Positions 32,119 to 44,282 of a stretch of 64,000 nt of DNA are shown in pieces. Where the stretch lies: positions 2,666,001 through 2,730,000 of the forward strand of contig QYRS01000003.1 of the NCBI GenBank assembly GCA_006503535.1. The letters are read 5' to 3'. The notes under the pieces were generated by a model. It was not told the DNA's origin, searched no databases, and saw only the letters and a program-made list of their open reading frames with translations. Position 1 is the first letter of the stretch. Each line of letters starts with the position of its first letter. Made by a program: the position numbers and the translations under genes. The stretch is from Arthrinium phaeospermum. Taxonomy: Eukaryota > Ascomycota > Sordariomycetes > Amphisphaeriales > Apiosporaceae.

Positions 32119-35100
32119 GCCTGGTCGTAGATCTATCCAAGGTTTCCTCGCAAAGGCCCGGCCATAGGGAGCTGCTGATCATGGAGCCTGTCCCTCGACG
32201 TTTCGCAATGGCACTTGACAAGCAGTCTATGGTGGGCTAGTGTACGGCCCAATCCACCCAATCACGATCTTTGCTGTATTTATTGTCGATATTATCTCCG
32301 TTTCGGGTTACCTGACATCCCCAATTACGTTCGCTTGACATTCTGACGTGTTTGAGCCCCAATGTTCGTCAGCAGTAACAGAATACGCCTGTCGAGCGAA
32401 CAATCATCCTACCTTTCTTTTCTTATTACGCTCGCTACAAAGTCTGCACCTCTCATCCCTTACTTTGCCAATGGCGAGTAAATGGAATTATATGGCACAA
32501 GACGGCTCCTTATCACATTGTTTTTACCTTTAGTGCTAAAAGTAACCTCGCGAACCAAGTTGCACCATCTCACAGTTAGCGAATTTCGGGTCGGCTCCTG
32601 CCTGTTTATACGTATGTAGTATTATAGCTTTCTATATGTATCCTATGCAGGCAAATAAGTCAATCCAGCACGGATGCAACACGCTTCGGCCAATATAATT
32701 GCGTGATACGGGCAGTTCAGGTTTATTGTCTTACTTAGGCCCGTGTAACGGCTCTCGACCCCGACTGGCGCAATGTTTCAGCCGGCGGTTCAGAGGCCTG
32801 GGCGATACAGGTTTTTGGAGGTCTACCGAATCGGGTGGCACAGCCTTCCGTACCTGGATCACATCATAGCGATTGGCGGAAGCGATCCCAACTCTGTGCC
32901 TGGTAACTCAGTAGGCAAGCTTTTGGGGTAAAGTATGATTAGAGACGCCAGTGCATCTAGCCGATAATTTCGGCGAACAATGACAGCCCCTGACAATGGT
33001 CTAGATGCTGTTAGCTGGATATGCAGCCGGGGCCCTACGAGCGGAGAGGGTGCGTTATTAATATGCAAGAACCTCCGATTCGCCATGCAGCTGCGTATAT
33101 TCCATGTTGCTCGACTGGGATGCGCCTGGTGACGAAAGACGAGAGAAAGATATATAGAAAGAGCGAGAGCGAACTGGGGAGAGAAAGAGCGAGAGAGGCA
33201 AGAATTGGCGTCATTAACCCACCATGAGAATATCGACACGGCCGGGATTCTTGGCTTCGGATTCCTCTGCATAATAATGCTTCTCATATCGCACTCTAGG
33301 TGGCAGTGAGCAACCATCCTTGAAGCTGCTCTGTAACCCAGTCCTGCAGGCTATTGCCTAGATAGTATATTTAGGGATGCGGAACCGGAATGTCGAGCCT
33401 AGCGCCACGTAGCTGTACGGATTTCAGTTTGAGGAGGCGGCTGTAAAGATAATGCTGCTGCTGCTGCTGTGCTCTATGCAAGCCATGCAGAGTTTCGCCG
33501 CAATGATTTCTCGACGACAGGTCTTATGTGCTCCACCTCTTATGTAGGAGGGACAGCCAATGGAACCCTATCTGCCTTCTCCTCATCCTCAGATCCCAGA
33601 TAATTTCGTATATGTATGCTTGTGTATGCATGCTGCTGCAGTTGGGTTCTTGAGTGATATAATACGCAACCAACTAAACCGCTCACAATCACTGGCCTGC
33701 CACATACGGCTACATGATAGGACGAATGCCACCTCCCTCTCTGGGGCCAGGGTTCGAAGCTGCATTGCACACAGTGTTGTAATATATACTTGCTCTAAAT
33801 TGACATGCCTTTTGAGTTCCAATTCCCAAGCCAGAGCGCAGGAGGCGGCGGCTGGGTCGAGGGGGAAAATATAGCTTCCAATGGCATTGGCTGGGAAAAG
33901 AGACGACAGAAGATCAACAAACATACTCGCAGCTGGCCTCTCCTACTGCAGAGGCACATAGTTGTCACCCCTCGACTTACACCACCGCAGTGGACTATGG
34001 CGTAACCTCTCCCTGTTTGACCTCCGTTCATGTGAGAAGAAGATGAAAGCGGACGAGGAGGCCGGGTAAGGGGACACACGCTGATTGGAGCTACGTCGAC
34101 GACCTTTTGACGGCGCCAAAAGCTGGATGTTTCGACAACCCGCGCATTGTACACACATGATATTGTTTCACTGTAACAGGAAGTGCCTGCTTCTAATCAA
34201 GCTTCGACGCGGCTGCGAGAGTTCGGCGTAATAGATGCATTTGCTCCATCGCCAATCTGCCGTGCAAGGCAACGGTTGCGGTTGCGTGGGGGGCTTTCCC
34301 TCGATCATGATGGATTAATGTTGTATCTACAAGGGCCAGAGTGGCCGAGACCGCCCTGAGAGCAAGGCGCTGCATCATCATGCACGCAGAACGATCCGAA
34401 TTGAGTTCAATCTTCTACCAGGCCCTCCCCGTGGCAACCTAATAAGTGTCTTCAAGTGTCTCTAACCTCGGTGTGCGTGCGTGTGTGCGTGTGCGTTCCA
34501 ACTCCATGAGGAAAGATTGGCCTTCCGAGAGCCGGGTGGATTTTTATCATTTGGCTCCCGCTGCTGGAGGAGGGCGGGAGTTACGCCACTGGACTGACTT
34601 TTCGTCGGACAGGAAGAGCGGAGCGCCAGCAGCAACTAAGTAGCGACACAATGGCAAGTAAGCATACATGGACTGAATGAAGCAGCAGCAGCAGCAGCAG
34701 CGACAATAGTAGCGATAGCAGCAACATAGTGGCCGGTCACAATCTTGTAGTTTGAGACAGTCGACACCTTATTATAGCTTCATAGCTGTGCAAACCAGCT
34801 CTTTCAGGTCCCGATAGATGGGGCACCGACGCCCAAACAGGGTTTCGCAAGCCATAGCTTAGCCAGAATACACCGCTCGCCTTCTTTCTTCCTCGACTCT
34901 CTCTAGTTCGAGTTCGCCATCGTGTAGGTAGTATTATGTAAGTAGGTAACTATTTTAGCAACGAACTATTGTCGACACGCACTGTGAGCGCGTGAGAGAG
35001 ATAATATCGAGTGCGCCTGGTGGGTATTCTGTAGATATGGACACTCTAGGCACTTCTGCGTGCATTTGTTCGCTACTAGTCGCAGTGATTCGCTCTTGAT

Positions 35101-36411
35101 TGCAAATACAAGTTGCAGAGACCGTGTTCGTGGAAGATGACGGTATACTGTACTGTACGCAGCAAGGGCTACTGATAAGGCACACCCGACACTGGGAACT
35201 GGGATTGGAACCGAACTGGGGGATGGATGCCACTTCTGCGCTTCTTGGATGCAGCTCTGGATGCACTACGACTTGGTCCCCTACGAGGTCCATCCTGGTC
35301 TTTCTCTCTTCTCTCCCTCTGTCCCTCTCTGTCTCTGGATAGTTTTTGCCGTGGTGTTGCACCCGCTAGCCCGCATCCCATCCCGTCGCATCCAATCCGA
35401 TCCATTCTTCACTGTAAGTATTCCATCAAAGTGCGCCAGTGAATCCAATGGCCAATCCCTAGAAATTCAAACGTCCCACCTCTACCTCCACTTTTCGGCC
35501 CTGGATAGCGGGTGGAGCTTCCTCCTCCTCCCCCTTCAAGGCCCTTTCGTTCGCAGAGAACAGCTGCACTAGCCTACGCATCCTCCTTACGACTCTATCC
35601 TAACCCACACACCCCAGCCGCGTTGTTGTATGTGTGTTTGTGTGTGTTTGTGTGTGCGTGCGAGTTAAGAGAAGTGTGCTTGCTTGTTGCTCTACTTACC
35701 TACCTACCCTTCAGGCGCTTTTTGGAGGAGAACCCCCCCAATCCGACAATACCTATACAGACAGTTGGCTGCGATTGAAGAAGTCATCTCCTACCACACC
35801 CTACTACATACACTACTACCACCCGGAACTGTGTGAACCAATCACCCGATAACGGAACGACGATAATCGGCATAGCGCATTTTCAACCCTTTCAATTTCC
35901 ACGAGGCCCTGAAAGGCTGCCTGCCTGCCCATATACGCGTCCCCCTGCTTGGCCACATCCAGTCATCATTGCGTCCCAACAATTCGACCTCGATTCGAAT
36001 CACCGAATCACGCTTACGCCAGATTGCTTAGTTTTATCACCAAACGTCAACCGCAGTTGTTCCCACCGTGTCCGTCGCAGTCTGAACGATTTCGTTTGGG
36101 AGATATACTCGATTCGGTTTCCCGCATTTCCATCTGGGCGCGATGCTGCCGCAAGACTAAGATTATCGCCGAGCTATATTGCAACGACCGGTTAGCGACA
36201 AGAAGTAGTGGGTGCGATACAGAACGACACTGTTGGATCCGGCGCTCTACGTTCATCGACGACAACCCACCCGCTTCTGCGCCGAGACTCGAACACCAGC
36301 AGACAGATAATCACTTTGGCGACGTTGGGCGTGTTCCGCAATCTCGCCTGGAAAAAGCACGGCTGCACAATACAAAAGCCAACAAATATCAGAGGTGGCA
36401 TTCAACAAGCC
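32119..36411. other. 4.3-kb intergenic region and leader of the Mga2-like gene
   Basis: No supported gene. The right 1.0-1.5 kb, rich in pyrimidine and CCT/CTC runs with a GTAAGT donor-like site near 35413, looks like a long transcribed 5' leader, possibly with an intron. Simple repeats: GAGA-rich sequence at 33140-33200, GCTGCT near 33455 and an AGC microsatellite at 34681. Confidence 0.5.
34681..34702 (+). repeat. (AGC)n microsatellite
   Basis: About seven AGC units followed by degenerate AGC/ATAGC units. It lies in non-coding DNA 1.7 kb upstream of the Mga2-like start codon. Confidence 0.85.
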
Positions 36412-39400
36412 ATGCCAGCCGATGGACATACCGTCTTCGGTGGCGCCTTTGACCCCGATCTAGGAATGCCTTCTACGGCGTACACCGGCGAGTTCATGTT
36501 CGATACGGATGACCTAAACGCCGACAACGCTGGGCTATTCGGTCTAGATGCTGGTGACTCCGCCGCTCTGCAGACTTTCGACCCGGCCGCTCTTGGTGAA
36601 CCCAAGAATCTCTTCGCCACCCCTGGCCGCCCGGAACAAGACCTCGATTTCTCACCGCCGTCTCACCGCGACTCTTCGTCTTCGGGATCGTCGAGGCGGA
36701 GCGCCGACTCAAATTCTCCCAAGACTAGCCATACCTCGGGAGACGTCATGATGACTGAGGATGCGTCGTTCACCGAGTGGAAACCATTCGATGCGCTCGC
36801 AAATGGCCATGACACCAATATCGACCTGCTCTCGGGGCACTCGTTAGACCAGTCTGTCGATCCCTCCACTCATTTTGATGACAGCAACTTCTTTGACTTT
36901 GCCAGTGCGTCAAGCAGTCCGAGCGCACCGCCGACAAATGGCAATATTTCCCTGTCTCCAGAAGACCACTCGGTCGTCTCAGCTAAGAGCCCGAGCCTTC
37001 ACAGAAAGGGCCATGGCAAGGCTCCGTCGGTCAGTTTTCTTGACCTTACTGGCTCCGCTACGCTAACATATACCCAACAGTATGCATTCACCAATGGCAA
37101 AGCAGTAGGCTCTAGGGAGGCCTCGCCCATGTTCTCGAGCCATGAATCGTCACCAGCTGGCATGTTCAAGGACTCTCCTTCTTCTGATATCAACATGAAT
37201 ATTGCGGCCGAAGGGTTTCACTTCAGGGTACCGCCGGCGCAGAATCCTGGCTGGCCGGCTCAGGCTCCCTTTCCCGCGCGCCATGGCGCAGGAATGCAGC
37301 AGAATGTCCATACGGGCGTCTTAGCAGCATCCGCTCCGGGTGTGGCGTACAATGGTTTGGCGTTCGAAGGGAAAGCAACGCTCAGGATTCAGCCAACTCC
37401 CCTCAAGTCGCGGGTAGAGACGCAGATTCCTATCAAGCTAACTTTCCACAACCTCCCATCGACCATCAAGCGCCTGCATTTGCCGCGGCACAGTATCTCG
37501 AAAGCAAAACTACTGCATAAGGGGCCCGTTGAATCTGCGCCAGACATGCTCGAACTCTACACTATGCTTGTATGCACAAGTGCTATGCAGGATGAGAAGA
37601 AGAGATCTAAGGCCTTTGAGCAGGCTGCGAAAGCTTCTCGTCCCACCTCGCCGAATCCTGGTCCGGAGGCCGATGAAGTCAAGCCGCAGAATGGTGGTGA
37701 AGTCCGGATCTGCCATGGATGCATCACTCGAGAACGCAAAAGGGCGGGGCGCAAGAAGAACAAGAAACCGGAAGAGGATGAACTTTGGGACAAGTACCAA
37801 AATTACCGGGCTATCGTCTTCAACACACAAGAGGTCAAGGAATGGCAAGTGGCCACTGATACCGGCATTGGCATGACACCACCTCCGGGGACTATGCAGG
37901 TAGATGCGCCTATGCGCATCGCTTGTTATTGCCGACACCACCAGGAGAAGATGGGCTTCCAGGTTATTTTTACCCTCAAGGACTTCCAGAACAACGTCAT
38001 CGTACAGGAGATGTCCAATGCTATTATGATCACAGACGACCACAAAACACACCTGCCCCCCACGGTCGGCACGACGACCTCCAGCACTGCAGAAACACAA
38101 GCAGACTCTACGCCCCACGAGGCACCTTTGCCCTTCCGCCAAACACAATCATCGTCCGATCTCCAGGGCCTCCAGCGCGGCACTCCCTTGCAGGCCGCGG
38201 GCCCCAAGCAGCACAACTCTCAGACTCCATCGACCACTACGACGCCTCGCAATCTATCGCGTCAAGCTTCGCCAACCTCTCCGGCAGGGCCCGCCGCTAA
38301 AAGGAGGAAGCCGAGCTCGACTAACAAGCTACCACAAGGGTTGGCCATGACCCGCTTGGAGACCGTCCAGCCGCCAGGTGCGCCCCTAAACAACACACAA
38401 AACGACGGATCGATAGTGTCTTCTGCCACGTCGCCGTTCTCTCCGCCTGTCAACAACTTCCCGATGACGACCGGCACCATGTTCCAGCAACCGCCTCCTA
38501 TGAACGGCATGCAGCAACCGTTTGCTCCTGGTCCTCTTACTCCCAATAGTAACAACAACGAACTTTACCAAGGGAACGGCAGGAACATGAGCATAGACAA
38601 CATGCCCTTGACACAGCCAATGTACTCGGCCCCGGCCTCGGCTCACCCAAGCCGGGCCCCGAGCCCCAATCATCTCCGCAATGAGATGAATGTGCTTCAG
38701 CAACAAACCCCCCTTTCTCAAGCCATCTTCAATAGCACGCCGGTTGGCATCAACTCAATTAGAAGCCCAAGCCCTACCATCCACAAAATCATTCCTGGCG
38801 AGGGCCCCAAGGATGGAGGCATTGAGGTGACAGTCCTTGGAAGTGGCTTCACCAACGGCGGCCTGGAGGTGATGTTTGGCGACAAGAGAGCACTTACCAC
38901 TACTTTCTGGGGCGAAAGCTCTTTGGTCTGCCTGCTACCTCCGTCACACGTCGCAGGGAATGTCTTGGTCCGCATCAGGCACCCGCAATTACCCGATCAG
39001 CAACCTGCTTACGGTGGCAAGCAAGCCATCTTCCGCTACATTGACGATAGCGAAGAGCAGCTGATGCGAACCGCTCTTGTCTGCCTCGGGAACAAACTCG
39101 GTGGCACAATTCAAGATGCCACCGACATTGCGAAGAGCATCATCAACTCGAGGACAAACCCCGGCGGCTGGGGCCTTTCCCCGGGCGGCGGCAACCCAGT
39201 TTCGGGCGGATACAATTTCCGAGAGGCGCAACGAGAATGCATTGAATCTGGTCTAATGAAAATTCTCGACCTCATCGACTTGGACGACAGTGTCAACAAG
39301 GCCAGGATCAACATCAGAAGGTCGACCACAGGGCAGACGATGCTGCATCTTGGCTGCTCCCTGGGCATGTCTCGATTTGTCGCCGGCTTGTTGTCGCGCG

Positions 39401-40705
39401 GAGCCAACATTCACTCTCGCGACAAGGGAGGCTTCACACCTTTGCACTTCGCGGCCATGAACAACCATGCGACAATCGTCCGCCGGCTGATGATCTTCGG
39501 CGCCGATCCAACCATGAGGAGCTTGTCTGGTCTCACGGCCGCGGATCTTTGCCAGAGGGCGGAGGGGTCTAGAGAGGTGCTTAGAGCCCTGAGAAGCGTC
39601 GAGCGCAACGCTCGTTCTCGTAGCCGCGGCTCTCTCCATAGCCGGGTCAACAGCGCTACCTCTCTTAGCTCTTTGTGGGGATCTCGGGAGCCGCTTGAAA
39701 TGTCAGCTTATCATGACGAGCCGCTGATGGATGGCTCGGGCTCCGGCGAGTCCAGCGATGACGACTACGAAGACTCGTCTGAAGAGTTCGACTCGCAGTC
39801 GGGTGAGCCAAAGGAGTACCTGCAGATGAGAAGACGCAGTATGCCTCACAACCATCGCCTTCCGGAAATAGTTTCCCCGCCCCCTGCCGGAGTCCCAGCA
39901 GGTATGGCATCACCGGGCGCTGCGATGACAGCTTTACAAGGGCGTGTCTTGCAACAGTGGCAGGCCGTCTTACACAACTGGCAGCAGTTCCAGATGCCGC
40001 AAATGCCACAGCTTCCAGGGCGCAATGACTATCACAACATCATCAACAACGCACATCTCATGCAGCGATTTGCGTCCTTGGTCCCCAACATTGGAGGCTC
40101 TCGCCCGGGATCCGCAGATGACCACGGGCCCCGTGACGGCGACAAGCAATGGTGGGAGATCACATCTCTCTTTGGAGCTAAGGACTCGCCACCGCCGGCA
40201 TACGAGGAGCTGTTCCCCGAGAACCAGCAAAGTGTCGACACCAAGCAAGCATCGGCAGCTGCGGCTGCAGCGGAGTACGAGGCGGATGCCAAATGTGCCG
40301 CCCTTTACGACCAGACCGAAGAATCGGCAGCCGAATCTTCCAAGACACGACAAGTTCCACATCTTTTGCAGATTGGACGCAAGAACGCCATCACCAAGGA
40401 GCAGCAAGAGGACCTCCAGCGCGCGCATGCTGAGCGACTAAAGACTGGCAGCAGCGACAAGATGCTGTGGTTCGTTTGGGTAAGTGTTATCCTGGCAACA
40501 ATATGCATATCACGAAGGTTCCGTAACTAACTCTCCGTCACAGCTTCCTCTTCTCATTTTCATTGTTGGGATGATGGTCTTCAACGGCGCACCTGCTGTT
40601 ATCCAGGGGGTGACTAAATTCGGTCAACTGGTTGTAGACATGACGGCTACACCGCAACAGACTTTGGAACAGCTGGGCAACCGGGCAGTTGTTGAGGCAG
40701 TCTAA
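36412..40705 (+). CDS. Mga2/Spt23-type membrane-anchored transcription factor
   Basis: Three exons (36412-37029, 37081-40479, 40544-40705) giving 1392 residues. Yeast Mga2 and Spt23 sit in the ER membrane, sense lipid saturation, and after ubiquitin/proteasome processing release a fragment that induces the delta-9 desaturase gene; the same role here is inferred. Seen in order: an acidic N-terminal region; the family-specific block IPIKLTFHNLPSTIKRLHLPR ... APDMLELYTMLVCTSAMQ (about residues 325-390); a Lys/Arg-rich stretch; long Pro/Gln/Ser linkers; an IPT/TIG domain (about 767-862, KIIPGEGPKDGGIEVTVLGSGF); ankyrin repeats (about 957-1045, GQTMLHLGCSLG and GGFTPLHFAAMNNH); an acidic segment; and a C-terminal hydrophobic segment (LWFVW/LPLLIFIVGMMVF) split by the last intron. 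The start is the first ATG beginning a plausible acidic N-terminus; the frame stays open upstream of it. The first intron is in frame and may be retained. Confidence 0.9.
37030..37080 (+). other. 51-bp in-frame intron in the Mga2-like gene
   Basis: Begins GTCAGT, has a GCTAAC branch site 20 bases before the end, and finishes CAACAG. It is 17 codons with no stop, so retention would add 17 residues to an otherwise intact protein. The branch site strongly suggests a spliced intron. Confidence 0.7.
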
Positions 40706-42476
40706 GGTCGTGCTTCATCTCCCTCTGCCGACCTTTCGTTGAAACAAAAAGACATACATTTCGATTCATACTTACTGCGTACACCTATTAATCTTTCTTC
40801 TTCATGGTCTTTCGTTGTATAGCATACATTCACCTTTTGGGGCATGGGAAGTGGGGATCCTCTTACTACCCACATCAACCTACTACATTCTTAGGCTCGG
40901 ACATGAACACAGGCGGGCTCGTCACTATCGCTTACGGACATATGGCGCGAACAGGTGGTTTCCTTTCCCTTTGATATTCCCCCTTTTTTTTCCATCATCC
41001 GGCGTACTAAGCCGCCAGGGGTGGTGCGGGACCGGTATTGGAGAAAGCGGTTGGATCATGGTGGGGTGGGAGGGATTACTAGAGATGGGAGCAGACAGCT
41101 ACTGGGTGTTGTCGATGTACGGACGACATCGGGTTGTTTTCTTTTGGTATGGTCAGCGGGTTCATTTTATCTACGTTAGAAGCGCGCGTTTGTGTGTGTG
41201 CGCGCGCTCCTATACCGTATCTCTGCCGCTTGTGGTGGCGTATAAAGCTCGGGGAGGCGAAAAAGAGGGCCAGGAAGAAGGCATATGAAGGAGAGGGAAG
41301 AAATCAGGTGCTTCTCTCCCCCTCTGTTGAGCGAGATGGGCTCGTTGAGTTCGCTACTTACTCCTTTCGATTTATGTATCTAGATGCGTGAGGAGAAAAA
41401 GTTCAGACAGAACGCACATCGACACAATGGTTAGGGGTGTACGGTCGATATATATAGCGTTTATCGGTTCATGGGCAGCGATAGAGTATAAATCCAGACC
41501 TGTCAACGCTTCAGGTATAACTGACTATATGAACGACTATTCTTCGTGACTTCATCCCTGTGTTGCTGGACCAATAGGCCTTTGTCAGTACTGATCAAGG
41601 ATGCAGTCTATACATTGGGCACCGTCTCCTATCTATCGAATTGGCTCCGGTTCAGATACGATCTTTTCAGGACTGTCTCTTACCCTTAGCTACGATTCAA
41701 CTCCTAAACTTTTGTCACAGGAAAAATGGTATCGACATCTAGTCAAGGCATCAATAGGGAACAAAGGTATCCCCACCTCTCATTAGTTCACACAAGCAAG
41801 CTCTTAGGATTTTGCACAACTAATCTCCATTCGACGAGTAGTACATATCTATATACAAAAATCTGGCCATGAAAGCGAATTTTGGAAAAACCACCCCCTA
41901 GACGGAGAAGAAAAGACAGTAGAGCTGACGGCCAAACCAAAGTAGCCATCAGCACAGAAAGCAGCAACCCTTACCGCTGGAGGCAAGAGCGGACAAGTCC
42001 AAAATGGAGGAAACATAACGCCTATAACACCTTTTCGTAACCCGGGTATCCGTCCGTTAAAAAATTCCAACGGGGTTGAGAATCATCTATCGTACAAGGT
42101 ATACCAGCGGGTTTATTTTTCGTTGTTGCTTGCGATAACGTCGTGGACTCATGAATTCGTAGCGTGAGAAGTCGAAATAGGGGGGGTGAACAGAGAGAGG
42201 GCGGGCGCGGAAAACAAAAAATCCTCCAAAAGACCACAATGCCACAGCAATGATTTACACGCGCGCAGGATGCGCACCCCACAAGGTCGACGGTCCAAGC
42301 CATTAAATCCATGAACACCAGTGAGCCACCACCGGACGTGTCGGGCCGGAGGGTCTCACGGCGATCAACCGTGGTGCCATATCTGGCTCATCAACTCCCA
42401 GAATCCACCCACAAGCGATCTTGATCTCTGGGGAAGACGCGATGTCCTCGTCTAAACAACATAGACGGGCAAAAGG
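40706..42476. other. intergenic, convergent 3' ends
   Basis: About 1.8 kb between the convergent Mga2-like (+) and Ser/Pro-rich (-) genes. Probably two long 3' UTRs plus spacer. No coding signal. Confidence 0.5.
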
Positions 42477-44282
42477 TCAAAGGGCCTGTCCAAACTGCCA
42501 GTCAACGTCCATACGATGGTTTTCATTCCTCGCCGCCACTGCTGCTGCCACCCCCTTGGCCGCAAAGTACCCGTTCTTGAGGAACGTGTCTGGGATTTGA
42601 GGAACCATTGGAATGCCGCGGTTTGCATCGGGTACAACACACAAGGGTTCTGCCACACCGACTGCATCTCGGAGGGTGGTGCCGCGGCCCTTGCTGCTAT
42701 CAAGAGAGTTACGGCTACTGCTGCTCTCGCTCTCTGGCGTCATATCAGCATCTACCTCCAAAGACCAGTTGGGGGAAGGGCCGGAAGAGCGATTGGACGA
42801 CGGCATCTGCACCGGCAAGCCTCTGTACTTGTCCAATGTGATGGGCGGATAGCTCATGTTGTTGACATGGGGCTGGCGTCTGGCCTGAGGGCTGTACTGA
42901 TGGGCCTTCTTGCGCAGTCGGTTTGCGCCACCAGCCCCCGCAACAGAACCCGACCGCGGAGGTATAGTAGGCATCAGTTCGTTTTTCGTGCCATGCGGCG
43001 ACTTGCTCGTTCGCACGGCAGGAGGGTCGGGGCTGGGAGTGCGCATGCGAATCGACATGGTTGCGCTAGACGCCTTTCTTTCAACGCCGTCGCCTTTGGA
43101 GGGCGAGATGGCCTTGGGCAACCCTTCGTTCTTGGGGATGTCGCCGCTAGCAGCGCCACTAGGCATTTTGCGCAGTTTCTTGGAAACTCTTCTAATGATT
43201 CCTTGTCCACTGTTGCTACTGCCGTTGGCGCCGGGCCAAATGCTCCCAAAGCTGGCGCCGGTGGCGCTAAGCGGAATGCCACCGGCACTGTTCTGCTGCG
43301 TTGGAGGGGGCGCAGGTATATCCGTGGCCAGCACATTGATGTCGGCCTCAGCACGGGACCGCTTGCGACCTCTGAGGTTATAGCGAAGGGACTCGCGAGA
43401 GGCCTTGGTTTTGGCCTCGAGCTTCTGGTGAGACAGCGGAGGCGGAGCCAGGCGCTGCATATGGAAGGATTGCCTTGGGGGGCTGCCCGGTGAGTCCGGC
43501 ACGGCAGGGTACTTGGGCCGGTCTGGGCTGGTTGACTGTAGTCCGTCACCGGGCGAGGGAATACGAGGTAGAGGCTGCGACTGCATCGAATGGCCAGCCA
43601 TTTCTTTCTGTAGTCGACTTCCCGGTGGCGGCTGCCTGGTGGATTGGATGGCATGTGACTGGAAGAAGCCGTTGGCCATCAATTCATTGTAGGACGCCAT
43701 GATCTCCTCTCGACTCGGGCGGTCGGTGCCAGCACCACCGGGCACGGGGGTCGTAAGTGCCGTGAAGGCTGGAGGGAACTGGGGAATGTGCGAGTGCGAG
43801 TGCGCCTTGGTCATGTGGTGGGTAGGCCGCTGGTGGGTCGGTACGTGCTGCAGGCTGATGCGCTTCTCCGTCTCCTGCTGGACCTTGCTGACGGGCTCCT
43901 TGCGTCCCAGGCCGATAGCATCTCGAACGCGGTTCAGGAAGCCCATAGACTTCTTATGCCTGAGCTGCCGGTGCGGCACGTCGGGGTCGTCCTGCAGCAG
44001 CTTCTGCGTGTGCTCCTGCGGCTGTGTGCGCAGCCGTTGCAGGGCCTGCGAAGGGAGTTGGGCCTGGGCCGACAAGGGGCGGTCGCGGCGTTGGGAGCTG
44101 TTGCTGGGGGAGGGGGCGGGGGCGGCGTAAAACTGCTTCTCGAACCTGGCCAGCTGGTCTTCGCCGAGGAACTGGACCGGGGGCGCGGCGCTGACTCTGT
44201 CGTTCATGGAGCCCTCGTGGAAGCGCGAGACGGGGCGCGAGGGGCCATCTTGAGACGGTCGCGGAGTTGGTTCGAGGACCAT
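42477..44282 (-). CDS. Ser/Pro-rich basic protein of unknown function
   Basis: Intronless frame of 601 residues starting MVLEPTPRPSQDGPSRP. I recognise no domain. Mostly Ser/Pro/Gln/Arg-rich and predicted disordered, with a few better-ordered islands: a helix-prone stretch KKSMGFLNRVRDAIGLGRK (about residues 110-128), EEIMASYNELMANGFFQ, a basic patch YNLRGRKRSRAEADIN resembling a nuclear signal, and a hydrophobic/aromatic C-terminal segment (PQIPDTFLKNGYFAAKGVAAAVAARNE) ending MDVDWQFGQAL. The ordered ends and the coding length argue that it is real. A long frame on the opposite strand is a GC-bias shadow. It could be a cytoskeletal, signalling-scaffold or nuclear protein; the sequence does not decide. 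Confidence 0.7.
   Translation of the reverse strand: MVLEPTPRPSQDGPSRPVSRFHEGSMNDRVSAAPPVQFLGEDQLARFEKQFYAAPAPSPSNSSQRRDRPLSAQAQLPSQALQRLRTQPQEHTQKLLQDDPDVPHRQLRHKKSMGFLNRVRDAIGLGRKEPVSKVQQETEKRISLQHVPTHQRPTHHMTKAHSHSHIPQFPPAFTALTTPVPGGAGTDRPSREEIMASYNELMANGFFQSHAIQSTRQPPPGSRLQKEMAGHSMQSQPLPRIPSPGDGLQSTSPDRPKYPAVPDSPGSPPRQSFHMQRLAPPPLSHQKLEAKTKASRESLRYNLRGRKRSRAEADINVLATDIPAPPPTQQNSAGGIPLSATGASFGSIWPGANGSSNSGQGIIRRVSKKLRKMPSGAASGDIPKNEGLPKAISPSKGDGVERKASSATMSIRMRTPSPDPPAVRTSKSPHGTKNELMPTIPPRSGSVAGAGGANRLRKKAHQYSPQARRQPHVNNMSYPPITLDKYRGLPVQMPSSNRSSGPSPNWSLEVDADMTPESESSSSRNSLDSSKGRGTTLRDAVGVAEPLCVVPDANRGIPMVPQIPDTFLKNGYFAAKGVAAAVAARNENHRMDVDWQFGQAL

Noticed and set aside
42516..43493. 325-codon frame on the + strand opposite the Ser/Pro-rich gene
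   Set aside because: It is Arg/Gly/Ala-rich, lacks motifs and lies fully antisense to a longer frame with better protein character; a GC-bias shadow.
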